Shown here in pieces: positions 1 to 13,701 of a stretch of 64,000 bases of DNA (the first letter of the stretch is position 1; each line of letters starts with the position of its first letter). Under the pieces are notes generated by a model, which was not told the DNA's origin, did not search any database, and saw only the letters and a list, made by a program, of their open reading frames with translations. Both the position numbers and the translations under genes were made by a program. The stretch covers positions 79,967 through 143,966 of the forward strand of contig JACKFC010000011.1 of assembly GCA_020632665.1 (NCBI GenBank). Reading direction: 5' to 3'. The stretch comes from Deltaproteobacteria bacterium. Its GTDB lineage: Bacteria > Myxococcota_A > UBA9042.

Positions 1-148
1 CCGCTTTGCGATGTGCCGCCAGCCGCGCGCCGAGCCGCAAGAAGGACGCGGGCGCCTCCCGCATCGCCGCCGGACGTGGCAGCGACGGCCGCGAAGGGTC
101 GTGTCGCTGCTGGCTCGGACGCAGATCATCGGGCGGCGGGAACGACAA
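1..148 (-). CDS. N-terminal fragment of an unknown protein, cut by the window edge
   Basis: An open frame of 49 codons runs from a TTG at 148 to the window edge with no stop. AGGAG lies six bases before the TTG, and a good promoter (TTGTCT-N17-TTATCA) lies about 30 bases further upstream, so a real gene start is likely. The visible residues (MSFPPPDDLRPSQQ...) are rich in Pro and Arg and turn helical near the edge (FLRLGARLAAHRKA). There is no signal peptide and no recognisable domain. The product cannot be named from this fragment. It reads in the same direction as hemF but has its own promoter. Confidence 0.45.
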   Translation of the reverse strand, partial: MSFPPPDDLRPSQQRHDPSRPSLPRPAAMREAPASFLRLGARLAAHRKA

Positions 149-182
149 ATCGGACTCCTCGTGTCCACTTGGACGCGCGCGT

Positions 183-211
183 TGATAAACCCAAAGTGGC
201 CCGCGAGACAA
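183..211 (-). promoter_or_regulatory. Sigma-70-like promoter of the truncated gene at the left edge
   Basis: On the minus strand TTGTCT (206-211) is followed after 17 bases by TTATCA (183-188). The predicted transcription start is near 176, giving a leader of about 28 bases that carries the AGGAG before the TTG start. Confidence 0.5.
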
Positions 212-246
212 GGCCGAACTCGGTGTCGACCGCTGCCAGGGGTGCG

Positions 247-1215
247 CTACACCCAGTCTCGCGGGGTGCGGAGGACGTCGAGGAGCGCCGCCTCGGGGCT
301 GCCATCGACGGGGGCGTGGGCGTAGGACCAACGCACCTCCGGCGGCAGCGACATCAGGATCGACTCGGTCCGGCCGCCGGTGCGCAGGCCGAAGACCGTG
401 CCGCGATCATGGATCAGGTTGAATTCGACGTAGCGGCCGCGGCGGTGCAGCTGCCAATCGCGCTCCGCCTCGCCGTAGGGCAGGTGCCGGCGATCGCAGA
501 CGATCGGCAGGTAGGCGGGCAGGAAGCTGCGGGCCGCGTCGGCGACGAAATCGAAGGCTGCGGCGTCGCCGGCGGCATCGTCGCCGCGCATCCAATCGAA
601 GAAGATGCCGCCGACGCCACGGGCCTCGTCGCGGTGGCGATTGCGAAAATAGCGATCGCACTCGGCTTTCATCGCGGCGTAGTCGGCGACGTCGCCATGG
701 CGGCCACAGACGGCGGCGAGGACGCCATGGAAGTGGCGCGCGTCGTCTTCGTAGAGCACGTAGGGCGTGAGGTCCGCGCCGCCGCCGAACCAGCCGGCGC
801 TGCCGCGCACCATCCGGCGGTAATTCAGGTGGACGGTCGGTGCGTGTGGGTTGCGTGGGTGGATCACCAGCGAGAGCCCGGCCGCAGCGAAGCGATCGCC
901 GTCGCCGACCGGCATCGACTCGGCGAAGCCCGGCGAGAAGCGGCCCCAGACCGAGGAGAAGTTCACCCCGGCGCGCTCGAAGACGTCGCCGCCTTCGAGG
1001 ACCCGCGTCCGGCCGCCGCCTTGCAGGATCGCCTGGCCGGCGAGCTCCGCCGGCGGGTCGTCGAGATCGACCGGATCGCGCTGCCAATCGTCGGCGCGGA
1101 AGCGAGCGGTCGGCTCCAGCGCCTCCAGCGCGGCGAGGATCTCGTCCTGCACCGTGAGCAGGATCTCCGTCAGCGCGGGAAGATGGACGTCGTCGGTCGG
1201 CGGGGCGGTGATCAC
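247..1215 (-). CDS. hemF: Oxygen-dependent coproporphyrinogen III oxidase
   Basis: HemF oxidatively decarboxylates coproporphyrinogen III to protoporphyrinogen IX in the cytosolic haem pathway, using O2. The 322-residue product has the usual family length and its signatures: ...SSVWG in the first third, HLNYR before the GWFGGGADLTPY loop, and EARGVGGIFFD in the middle. GTG at 1215 is taken as the start, with GGAG about five bases upstream. It lies 96 bases downstream of a LolC/E-like permease gene in the same direction and may be cotranscribed with it. The identification is firm. It implies the organism makes haem under oxic conditions. Confidence 0.96.
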   Translation of the reverse strand: MITAPPTDDVHLPALTEILLTVQDEILAALEALEPTARFRADDWQRDPVDLDDPPAELAGQAILQGGGRTRVLEGGDVFERAGVNFSSVWGRFSPGFAESMPVGDGDRFAAAGLSLVIHPRNPHAPTVHLNYRRMVRGSAGWFGGGADLTPYVLYEDDARHFHGVLAAVCGRHGDVADYAAMKAECDRYFRNRHRDEARGVGGIFFDWMRGDDAAGDAAAFDFVADAARSFLPAYLPIVCDRRHLPYGEAERDWQLHRRGRYVEFNLIHDRGTVFGLRTGGRTESILMSLPPEVRWSYAHAPVDGSPEAALLDVLRTPRDWV

Positions 1216-1311
1216 GGCAGCTCCGTTCGGTTGCCGCCAACTCTGCAGGGGAGTCCGGCGGGGCGAGCGATCATGGCAGCGGCGCCGCGTCCGCTCAAGC
1301 GAAGGAGCGGC

Positions 1312-3276
1312 TCAATCGAGGCGGCGGAGGCCGTCGACCGGCGCGCGCTCGGCGGCACGACGCGCCGCCAACCACGCCGCGGCGAAACAGAGCGACACGG
1401 CGCTGCCTCCGGCGAGGACGAAGGGGAAGACCTCGATCTGCACCGGCAAGCGCGAGATCAAGTAGACGTGCGGATCCAACGGGTAGCCGACCAGGTCGAG
1501 GAGCACGCAGCAGACGCCGCCGACGAGCAGGCCGAGCGCGGTGCCGACGATGCCGACCGCCAAGCCGGAGACCAGGAAGATCGCGCCGACGCCGGATTTC
1601 CGGGCGCCCATCGCGCGCAGGATGGCGATGTCGCGGGCGCGCTCGTGAACCACCACGGCCTGGGTACCGATCACGTTCAGCGCCGCGATCAGCACGATGA
1701 TGAAAGGGAAGAGCGACATCGCGACCTTCTGCATCCGGGCGGCATCGAAGACGTTGCGGTTCATCTCTTCCCAATCGAGCACGCGGTAGAGGCCGCCGGC
1801 GTTGTGACGCGACTGCCGGGCGGCCCGCACCCCCGAGACCCAGTTGTCGACCTGCGCGACGGCGCTCGGCGGCTCGGGGATGGCCTCCAGGCCGGGGACG
1901 AGCTCGGCCTGGACCCGCCCGAGCCGGTCGCGGATGGCGCCGACGTCGGCGAGGAGATCGTGCAGATCGTTCGGCTCGAGCGCGGCCAACGCGCGCGGGA
2001 TCGCCGCCTTGGCGAGCAAGGGATCGTCGATCCGGACGTCGACCCAGCGGGCCACGTCGCCGCGACCGAGGAAGCGCTGCGCCGCGGTGAAGTCGCAGAG
2101 GGCGAGGCGCTGATCGTGGTCGTAGAAGCCGGTGCGGACGATCGCGGTGACCCGGAACCGGCCCGCAGCACCACGCACGCCGCGGCCGCCGTCGCCGTCC
2201 GCGCGCATCGGCGAGACGGCGCGGACCTCGTCGCCGATCGCGACGCCCAGGCGCTCGGCGAGCCCCTCTCCCAACGCGATCGCCGGCAGCGTCCCGCCGG
2301 CGGCGAGCCAGGCGCTGCCCTGCCCCGCCGCGACCGGCACTTCCTGCGCGCCGAGGCGAAAGCCGACCGCGGTGGTACCGACGTTGGCCAGCGCCACGGC
2401 GGCCGCGGTGTCCTGTACCGGCTGCTCGGGGGCGGCGACCACGACCGCCGCGTCGCCCTGGATCGCGACGAAGGTCGTCTCGCCGATCCGGATCGGCAGC
2501 GTCTTGCGTACCTCGCGATCACCGACCCGCCAGACCAAGTCCAGATCGCCGTCGAGCACCTCCCACCACGCGCTGACGCCGCACGCTGTGCGCTCGGCTT
2601 CACGCAGCACATCGGTGCTCGGCCCGCGGTCGAGGTGGACGCCGCCGCCGGCAGCCGCGACCGCGCCGCGGCAGCCATCGGCGTCGAAGACGATCACGCC
2701 GGCAAACCCGGGCTGCGGTGGCAAGACGGCGACGCTGGTCTGGGCCGCATCGCTGCTGCCGGCGCCGCGCACCACGACGTGGCGGGCACCGATGGTCAGA
2801 TCGTGGGCGACCAGCACGCCGGCCTCGTCGCGCAGCCGCGGCGCTTCGCCCCAGGTGTCGACCTCGCCCTGCACGACCAGCCCCTCGGGCAGGCCCTTCA
2901 GGCTCTCCGCCGGCACACCGCGCACGACGGCGCCAGCGCGGCCCTCTGCGGCTGCGAGCATCATATCGTCGTAGGTCGCCGGCGTGGCGCTGCGGACGTC
3001 GCGCAAGCGCCGCAGCCGCGCGGCGACGACCCGCCAATCGGAGAGGTCCAGGCCGCGGCGCATCACCACCAGGTGCGGGTAGGTCGACAGGATCCGCTCT
3101 TGGAACGCCGTCTGGAAGCCTGTGTTGACCGCCAGCACCACGATCAGGGCCGCCACGCCGAGCCCGATGCCGAGGGTCGACATCCACGAGACGATGGAGA
3201 ATTGCACCGAGCGTCGGCCGGCGAGCATGCGGACCGCGACCAGCAGCTCGTAGCGTTCCCGCAAGCTCGAAAGCAC
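1312..3276 (-). CDS. LolC/LolE-like (FtsX-fold) ABC transporter permease, unusually long
   Basis: The predicted 654-residue inner-membrane protein has the FtsX/MacB permease layout. One transmembrane helix lies at about 27-50, then a very large extracytoplasmic region, then three helices at about 520-540, 563-590 and 614-636. The segment VVVHERARDIAILRAMGA between the second and third helices is the typical coupling region of lipoprotein-releasing (LolC/E) permeases. Those proteins are usually about 400-415 residues, so the periplasmic domain here is roughly twice the normal size. No ATPase (LolD) gene is adjacent. The start is taken at GTG 3276, four bases after GGGAGG. An upstream GTG and a longer open frame into the divergent lipoprotein are less likely. 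It probably moves or senses lipoproteins; the substrate is unknown. Confidence 0.8.
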   Translation of the reverse strand: MLSSLRERYELLVAVRMLAGRRSVQFSIVSWMSTLGIGLGVAALIVVLAVNTGFQTAFQERILSTYPHLVVMRRGLDLSDWRVVAARLRRLRDVRSATPATYDDMMLAAAEGRAGAVVRGVPAESLKGLPEGLVVQGEVDTWGEAPRLRDEAGVLVAHDLTIGARHVVVRGAGSSDAAQTSVAVLPPQPGFAGVIVFDADGCRGAVAAAGGGVHLDRGPSTDVLREAERTACGVSAWWEVLDGDLDLVWRVGDREVRKTLPIRIGETTFVAIQGDAAVVVAAPEQPVQDTAAAVALANVGTTAVGFRLGAQEVPVAAGQGSAWLAAGGTLPAIALGEGLAERLGVAIGDEVRAVSPMRADGDGGRGVRGAAGRFRVTAIVRTGFYDHDQRLALCDFTAAQRFLGRGDVARWVDVRIDDPLLAKAAIPRALAALEPNDLHDLLADVGAIRDRLGRVQAELVPGLEAIPEPPSAVAQVDNWVSGVRAARQSRHNAGGLYRVLDWEEMNRNVFDAARMQKVAMSLFPFIIVLIAALNVIGTQAVVVHERARDIAILRAMGARKSGVGAIFLVSGLAVGIVGTALGLLVGGVCCVLLDLVGYPLDPHVYLISRLPVQIEVFPFVLAGGSAVSLCFAAAWLAARRAAERAPVDGLRRLD

Positions 3277-3295
3277 CCGACCTCCCACGCCCGGC

Positions 3296-3324
3296 TTGAC
3301 CGGGGGGCGGACGTTGGCACCATC
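3296..3324 (+). promoter_or_regulatory. Possible promoter of the 3359 lipoprotein gene
   Basis: TTGACC at 3296-3301 is a strong -35-like element 58 bases upstream of the ATG. The -10 is weak: ACCATC at 17 bases, or CATCCG at 19 bases. A divergent TTGCCG-N17-CAACGT reads the other way toward the permease gene, so the 82-base gap probably holds both promoters. Confidence 0.35.
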
Positions 3325-3358
3325 CGGGACGCTCGGCAAGCCGACAGGGAGCCCGACG

Positions 3359-5197
3359 ATGCAACGATCTCCGACGTCCACGGCCAGCGCTGGCCACCTC
3401 CCCCGCGGCCTGCTCGCGCGGGGCCGGTTGGCGACGGCGACCCTCTGCGCGCTGGCGCTCGCCACGGCTGCGCTGGGTTGCTCGGACCCGCCGATCGGCG
3501 CGGATGGCGTCGCTGCGGATGCCAACGACGCGAGCGCAGACGGCGACGGCTTCCTGGTCTGGGTCGACATCAAGGGCGGCGGGCTCGACGGCGTCGACGA
3601 AGACGTGCTCGACACCGACGTCGGCGACGCTGCCGAGGATGCAGACGCCAGCGCCGACGTCGACGCGAAAGAGGCCTTCGAGTGGCCCGACGAAGACACC
3701 GATATCGGCCCGCCGCCCGACGTCAGCAAGCCCGACGTCAGCTATGGCCCTCTGCACGTCGTCTCCACCGATCCGCCAATCGACGGAACAACGGCGGGCA
3801 CGCTGGCGGCCTTCACCGTCACCTTCGACCAACCGCTGGAGGCGATCACCGCAGGGCCGTACACGGTCAAGGTCAAAGCGGCCGGCGGCGGCGAGGTCAG
3901 CGGCACGATCACCGTCACGGGGGCGAAGATGGCCTTCGCCGCCGACGCGAAGGTGCTGCCGAATCGCCGCATCGAGGTGCAGATCTCGACGCTGGTCACC
4001 GGGCCGCAGGGGCAGACGCTGGAGCAGCCCTACGATTTCCACTTCCACACGCCCGGCTACCCCGACACCGAGGCCTACGCCGAGCTCGCGGCGCGCTTCG
4101 CGCCGACCTTCGACGTGGTCTTGAGCGACGGCACCGACGCGGCCTGGGACGTGCCGCGCTGGCCCGGCGACTTCGTCGACCCTGCGAATCCCGGCGGCCC
4201 GGCGGGCTTCTGGCAGCTCGATGAGGCCAGCACGCTCGCCGCCGCAGGTAAGACGCTGGCCCGCGTCGGCTGGGCCGCGATCGAGACCAAGAGCCACGTC
4301 TTCCTGCACTACCTGGCCTATTGGCCGAAGCGCGTCTCGGAGGCCGGCAATCCGGCCTTTCAGAACGACACGGCGCTGGTCACCGTGGTCGTGGCGCGGC
4401 TGCCGAGCCCGCATCCGGTGGGCCTGCGGACCTATTTCAAGCGCAAGGACGACGAGCGGATGTGGCTCTGGCTGACCTCGGACGCCGGGCTGCTGCCGAA
4501 GGGCGCGAGCCCCGGCAACCACGGCGTGCGCGGCGTCTTCGCGGCTGACACGCTCTTCCCCGAGGCGAGCGACGCGCTCGGCTGCGGCGGCGAGCCGAGC
4601 TGCAAGCCCCGCCGCGCCGGGATCTGGCTGCGCGGCGGGATGCACCAGGCGTGCCTGCTGCTCGACAAGGGCGAGACCGGCGGCGCCAAGGCCTGCTTCT
4701 GGGACGACGACGTCGCGCGGGTGCGATTGGTCCCGTCGCAGTCGGCGGACGAGGTCCCCTTCTCCGGCGCGAAGAAGGGCGAGGCGCCGAAGAGCTACGG
4801 CTACACGCTCGAGCCGTTGGAGACGACCTTCTGGCCACGCCGTCAAGCCGTCACGATCTACGACAGCCCGCTCACCTTCTCCTACAAGCCGCCGCCGGGC
4901 CGCCCCGCCGGGACCGCTGGAGCGGTGGGCAGCAAATTCCTCGGCGGTGGCAGCTCGGATTTCGGCCGTCCGCCGTGGGCCGCGCGCTGGAAGCCGGCGA
5001 GCAACGAGACCTTCTACGATCTGCCGCGCGGCACCGTCTTTTTCGACCCCTCCTTCGCCATCTTCAAGCGCATGGGCGGCGAGGCCGCCAACCTGCCGCC
5101 ATTCGACGACAAGGCAGGGACCGGCCTGTCGAACGAGCTCTGCTTCGACGCCTACCTCGACATCGATCAGCGCGACGCCGCCGGTTGCAAGCCTTGA
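3359..5197 (+). CDS. Large lipoprotein with Asp-rich linker and Ig-like (Big_5-type) domain
   Basis: This 612-residue protein begins with a lipoprotein signal peptide ending in TAALGC, so the mature Cys is near residue 41. A linker of about 70 residues follows that is very rich in Asp, Ala and Gly (VAADANDASADGDG). Next comes a domain of about 90 residues starting VVSTDPPIDGTTAG, which resembles the bacterial Ig-like Big_5 fold. The rest, about 400 residues, is not recognised. It contains several Cys (GCGGEPSC, CLLLDKG, ACFWDDD) and many aromatic residues, which suggests a folded exported domain. ATG 3359 is preferred over an upstream ATG because AGGGAG lies seven bases before it and the signal peptide follows. 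It is probably surface anchored; the function is unknown. Confidence 0.8.
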   Translation: MQRSPTSTASAGHLPRGLLARGRLATATLCALALATAALGCSDPPIGADGVAADANDASADGDGFLVWVDIKGGGLDGVDEDVLDTDVGDAAEDADASADVDAKEAFEWPDEDTDIGPPPDVSKPDVSYGPLHVVSTDPPIDGTTAGTLAAFTVTFDQPLEAITAGPYTVKVKAAGGGEVSGTITVTGAKMAFAADAKVLPNRRIEVQISTLVTGPQGQTLEQPYDFHFHTPGYPDTEAYAELAARFAPTFDVVLSDGTDAAWDVPRWPGDFVDPANPGGPAGFWQLDEASTLAAAGKTLARVGWAAIETKSHVFLHYLAYWPKRVSEAGNPAFQNDTALVTVVVARLPSPHPVGLRTYFKRKDDERMWLWLTSDAGLLPKGASPGNHGVRGVFAADTLFPEASDALGCGGEPSCKPRRAGIWLRGGMHQACLLLDKGETGGAKACFWDDDVARVRLVPSQSADEVPFSGAKKGEAPKSYGYTLEPLETTFWPRRQAVTIYDSPLTFSYKPPPGRPAGTAGAVGSKFLGGGSSDFGRPPWAARWKPASNETFYDLPRGTVFFDPSFAIFKRMGGEAANLPPFDDKAGTGLSNELCFDAYLDIDQRDAAGCKP

Positions 5198-5223
5198 CGC
5201 GGCGCGTCAGATGGCCAGCATGT

Positions 5224-5248
5224 CGTCGCCGCGCAGACCGCGGCGACG
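5224..5248 (+). other. Perfect 10-bp hairpin abutting the ribosome binding site of the serA-like gene
   Basis: CGTCGCCGCG (5224-5233) and CGCGGCGACG (5239-5248) are exact inverted repeats with a five-base loop. The right arm ends directly before GGAGG, the ribosome binding site of the gene at 5258. No T-run follows, so it is not a typical intrinsic terminator. Confidence 0.6.
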
Positions 5249-5257
5249 GAGGATGTG

Positions 5258-6220
5258 ATGAGCAGCTTCAAGGTTCTGGTCGGAGACAAGATCGCCGCTG
5301 ACGGCGTCGAGGTGCTGCGTGCCGCCGGCTTCGTCGCCGACGTGAAGGTGGGTCTCTCGCCCGAGGCGCTGGCCGGGACGATCGGCGAATACGACGGCCT
5401 GATCGTGCGCTCGGCTTGCAAGGCCCGTGGCGACGCCTTCTGGACCGCGGCCGCCGGCAAGCTCAAGGCGATCGGCCGCGCCGGCTCGGGCGTCGACAAT
5501 ATCGACCTCGAGGCCGCGACCGCCAACGGCACCTGGGTGATGAACACGCCGGGCGGCAACAACAACGCCGTCGCCGAGTTGGTCCTCGGCGCGATGTTCG
5601 CGCTCGGCCGCCACCTGGTGCGGGCCGACGTCGGCATGAAGGACGGTCGCTGGGAGAAATCGGCGCTGATGGGCGAGGAGATCGAGGGCAAGACGCTCGG
5701 TATCGTCGGCCTCGGCGCGATCGGCCGCATCGTCGCGGCGAAGGCCGGCGCGCTCGGGATGAAAGTGCTGGCGTTCGATCCGGTGCTCGACGCCGCCGCG
5801 GCCAAGGCTGCCGGCGCCGATCTGGTCTCGCTCGACGCGCTGCTCGCTGCCGCAGACGTGGTGACACTGCACGTGCCGCTGTTGCCGGCGACGCGCAACC
5901 TGATCGACGCTGGCGCGCTGGCGAAGATGAAGCCCTCGGCGTGGCTGATCGACGCGGCGCGCGGCGGGATCGTCGACGAGCCGGCCTTGGTCGCGGCGCT
6001 CGACGCCGGTGGCCTCGCCGCGGCGGCGATGGACGTCTTCTCGGCGGAGCCGGTGCCGGCGGACGATCGCCTCTCCCGCCACCCGAAGGTGCTCGCGACG
6101 CCGCATATCGGCGCGAGCACGCGGCAGGCGCAGGAAAAGGTCGGCGTGCAGATCGCCGAGCAGCTGGTCGCCTTCCTGCGCGACGGCGTGGTGACGCACC
6201 CGGTCAACAGGCTCGGCTAG
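5258..6220 (+). CDS. serA: D-2-hydroxyacid dehydrogenase, likely short-form D-3-phosphoglycerate dehydrogenase
   Basis: The 320-residue product is a full NAD-dependent D-2-hydroxyacid dehydrogenase. Visible motifs are GRAGSGVDNID, TPGGNN..AVAE, the Rossmann loop GIVGLGAIGR, the catalytic Arg in DAARGG, the catalytic Glu in VFSAEP and the catalytic His in TPHIGAST. The GSGVDNID and AVAELVL signatures are typical of 3-phosphoglycerate dehydrogenases, which start serine synthesis from 3-phosphoglycerate. The ACT regulatory domain of long SerA proteins is absent, so it would be a serine-insensitive short form. Another hydroxyacid substrate is possible. Start: ATG 5258, five bases after GGAGG; the GTG three bases before it is too close. 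Confidence 0.85.
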   Translation: MSSFKVLVGDKIAADGVEVLRAAGFVADVKVGLSPEALAGTIGEYDGLIVRSACKARGDAFWTAAAGKLKAIGRAGSGVDNIDLEAATANGTWVMNTPGGNNNAVAELVLGAMFALGRHLVRADVGMKDGRWEKSALMGEEIEGKTLGIVGLGAIGRIVAAKAGALGMKVLAFDPVLDAAAAKAAGADLVSLDALLAAADVVTLHVPLLPATRNLIDAGALAKMKPSAWLIDAARGGIVDEPALVAALDAGGLAAAAMDVFSAEPVPADDRLSRHPKVLATPHIGASTRQAQEKVGVQIAEQLVAFLRDGVVTHPVNRLG

Positions 6221-6249
6221 CTCGGCTGACCGCCTCGTGCGGCGGCGCG

Positions 6250-6278
6250 TTGTCAACGGCCACCAACCGCGCCATCCT
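6250..6278 (+). promoter_or_regulatory. Promoter of the AAA+ gene, placed for a leaderless transcript
   Basis: TTGTCA (6250-6255), 17 bases, then CATCCT (6273-6278). The expected transcription start is near 6285, one or two bases before the ATG at 6287. No Shine-Dalgarno sequence exists between the promoter and the start codon. The same CATCCT -10 is seen upstream of rpsA. Confidence 0.6.
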
Positions 6279-6286
6279 GCGGCCCC

Positions 6287-8707
<2,421 letters not shown>

Positions 8708-8734
8708 TCCAGGCCGGCTCCGCAGGAGAGAGCG

Positions 8735-9004
8735 ATGCAGAAGGAGACGTTCGTTCAGGTGCTCGAGGCGGTCGTGCGGGGCTTCGAAGACCCCGGCTTC
8801 AAGAGCGCGATGGCGGCTGCGAAGGCGGCCGGCGACGTCGGCAAGCTGGTGCAGCTGCCGCTCGAGGTGCAGAGCCGGGCCTTCGCGGCCGCCGGGCTGG
8901 ACCTCGAGACGGGCGCAGCGACGTTCAAGGCTGCGGGTCGTGCGTACGCGACCGATCCGGCGGTCGGTCCGCTGCTGGTCCGGATGAAGGCTGCCCTCGG
9001 CTGA
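8735..9004 (+). CDS. Small helical protein of unknown function downstream of the AAA+ gene
   Basis: The 89-residue product starts MQKETFVQVLEAVVRGF and looks all-helical, rich in Ala, with no Cys, signal peptide or membrane segment. The ATG is well supported by AGGAGAG a few bases upstream. It follows the AAA+ ATPase gene by 27 bases in the same direction with no terminator between, so the two are likely cotranscribed. It could be an adaptor or substrate of the ATPase. That is inference from position only, and the family is not recognised. Confidence 0.7.
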   Translation: MQKETFVQVLEAVVRGFEDPGFKSAMAAAKAAGDVGKLVQLPLEVQSRAFAAAGLDLETGAATFKAAGRAYATDPAVGPLLVRMKAALG

Positions 9005-9069
9005 GCATCGGGGCATCGGGGGCGAAATTCTGGCGTTCCGCCAACCTCGACTATGATGCGAGGGGTTCG

Positions 9070-9099
9070 TTGACGGGGTTCCAACCGCCTCGCTACCCT
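9070..9099 (+). promoter_or_regulatory. Sigma-70-like promoter of the 9134 lipoprotein gene
   Basis: TTGACG (9070-9075), 18 bases, TACCCT (9094-9099). The start would be near 9106, leaving a leader of about 28 bases with GGTGAG before the ATG. Confidence 0.6.
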
Positions 9100-9133
9100 G
9101 CCGACAGGGCGATCTCCGCCCGGTGAGCGCCGC

Positions 9134-10360
9134 ATGCCCGTGATTCCCCACCACCGCCTCACCGCCGCTCTGGCCATGTTCGCGCTCTTGAGCGCGTCGT
9201 GCGGTGGCGTCGGGAGCGGCCCGATCCACTTCGCGCCGGCAGCGAAGGTCGACACGGTCGACCAGCTTCGCCGCGCGATCCGACACGCCGCGTATGCCCG
9301 CGTCGCCGCCCGTGCTGGCGAATACGCCGAGGCCTACGCCGCCTACCGCGCCGCGCTCGCGCTGCACGCCGACGCCGCATGGGCCCGCGCCGCCGCCGAA
9401 GCTGCCGAGCGAGCCGGATTCGCCGGCGAATCGCGCGACAACTGGCTACTCACCGCTCGCCTGGTCGACGATCCCGACGCGCGCAAGCACGCCGCCGAGC
9501 AGGCCGAGCGGGTCGAGGGCACGATGCCGGTCGACGCCACGCGCGTCGCGGTCGTGGTGGTCCCAGCCGGGGCGCGGATCGAGCTCTTCCGCGACAATAG
9601 CAACGAGGGCCGCCCGGTCATCGGTGACGACGCCGTATGGCTGCTGCCCGGCTCCTGGCGGGTCGAAGACCCCGAGAACCTCGAGCCCGGCGGGGTGACG
9701 ACGATGCGGATCGGGCCGAACGGGCCGCGCACGATCGCTGTCCACCTGCGCCGCGACGGCGCGCCCGTGCCGCCGCCCGAGCCGCGCCGCGTGGTGCGAC
9801 CGAAGCCCGATCCGGCGACCACGCCGGGTGAACAGACCGATCCGAACAAGGTCGTGCAGGGCCCGAAGCCGGGCAACGAGCAGCCGGACCCGCAGCAACC
9901 CGACCCGAACCAACCGGATCCGCAGGGACCGGTCGCCGGCCCCGACCAGCCCGAGCCGAACCAACCCGAGCCGGCGCCGCTTCCCGGCAAGCCCTCGCGC
10001 GGCATCCACGGTTGGGGCCCCTACGCGGTGGCGGGCCTGGGCGTCGCGGCGATCGGTGGTGGCGCCTTCCTCGGCAAGTTGGCGTTCGACTACGCCGACA
10101 TCGCCAACGGCCTCGACGTGACGAGCGCCCGCTACCAGGAAAACCTCACCTTCTACGGCGACGGCGCGAAGAATTACGCGCTCTTCGCCAACGTCGCCTT
10201 CGCCGCTGGTGGTCTGCTGATCGCGGGCGGCGCAGCTTGGTACTTCCTCCGTCCCGAGCCGCGGGCGACGGTTCACCTCGACGCCGCAGGTGGCCCCGAA
10301 GCATCGCCGCTGACGTTCGGCTTCGACGGCCGCAGCGTCTCCGCGCGATGGACCTTCTGA
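9134..10360 (+). CDS. Lipoprotein with helical-repeat, PEGA-like and Pro-rich regions and two membrane helices
   Basis: The 408-residue protein has a signal peptide with lipobox LSASC (Cys near residue 23). A helical region at about 35-130 resembles TPR repeats (EYAEAYAAYRAALALHADAAW). A short beta region (VVVVPAGARIELF...) resembles PEGA-type domains. A linker of about 80 residues follows that is full of DPNQPDPQ-type Pro repeats. The C-terminal part has two hydrophobic helices (VAGLGVAAIGGGAFLGKLAF and VAFAAGGLLIAGGAAWYFL) and ends in RWTF. Such proteins are common in Myxococcota, with no assigned role. It may span the periplasm from one membrane to a partner. Confidence 0.75.
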   Translation: MPVIPHHRLTAALAMFALLSASCGGVGSGPIHFAPAAKVDTVDQLRRAIRHAAYARVAARAGEYAEAYAAYRAALALHADAAWARAAAEAAERAGFAGESRDNWLLTARLVDDPDARKHAAEQAERVEGTMPVDATRVAVVVVPAGARIELFRDNSNEGRPVIGDDAVWLLPGSWRVEDPENLEPGGVTTMRIGPNGPRTIAVHLRRDGAPVPPPEPRRVVRPKPDPATTPGEQTDPNKVVQGPKPGNEQPDPQQPDPNQPDPQGPVAGPDQPEPNQPEPAPLPGKPSRGIHGWGPYAVAGLGVAAIGGGAFLGKLAFDYADIANGLDVTSARYQENLTFYGDGAKNYALFANVAFAAGGLLIAGGAAWYFLRPEPRATVHLDAAGGPEASPLTFGFDGRSVSARWTF

Positions 10361-10428
10361 ACGCGATGGCTGCAGCACGAAAGCCCCACGCGCCGCGCCG
10401 CGGCCCACAGCCCCCCACCGGAGCGCCC

Positions 10429-13697
<3,269 letters not shown>

Positions 13698-13701
<4 letters not shown>

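Noticed and set aside
13..4224. A 1,403-codon open frame on the plus strand
   Set aside because: It is antisense to hemF and the LolC/E-like gene, has Arg/Ala/Gly-rich composition, and shows no domain. It is a G+C-driven shadow.
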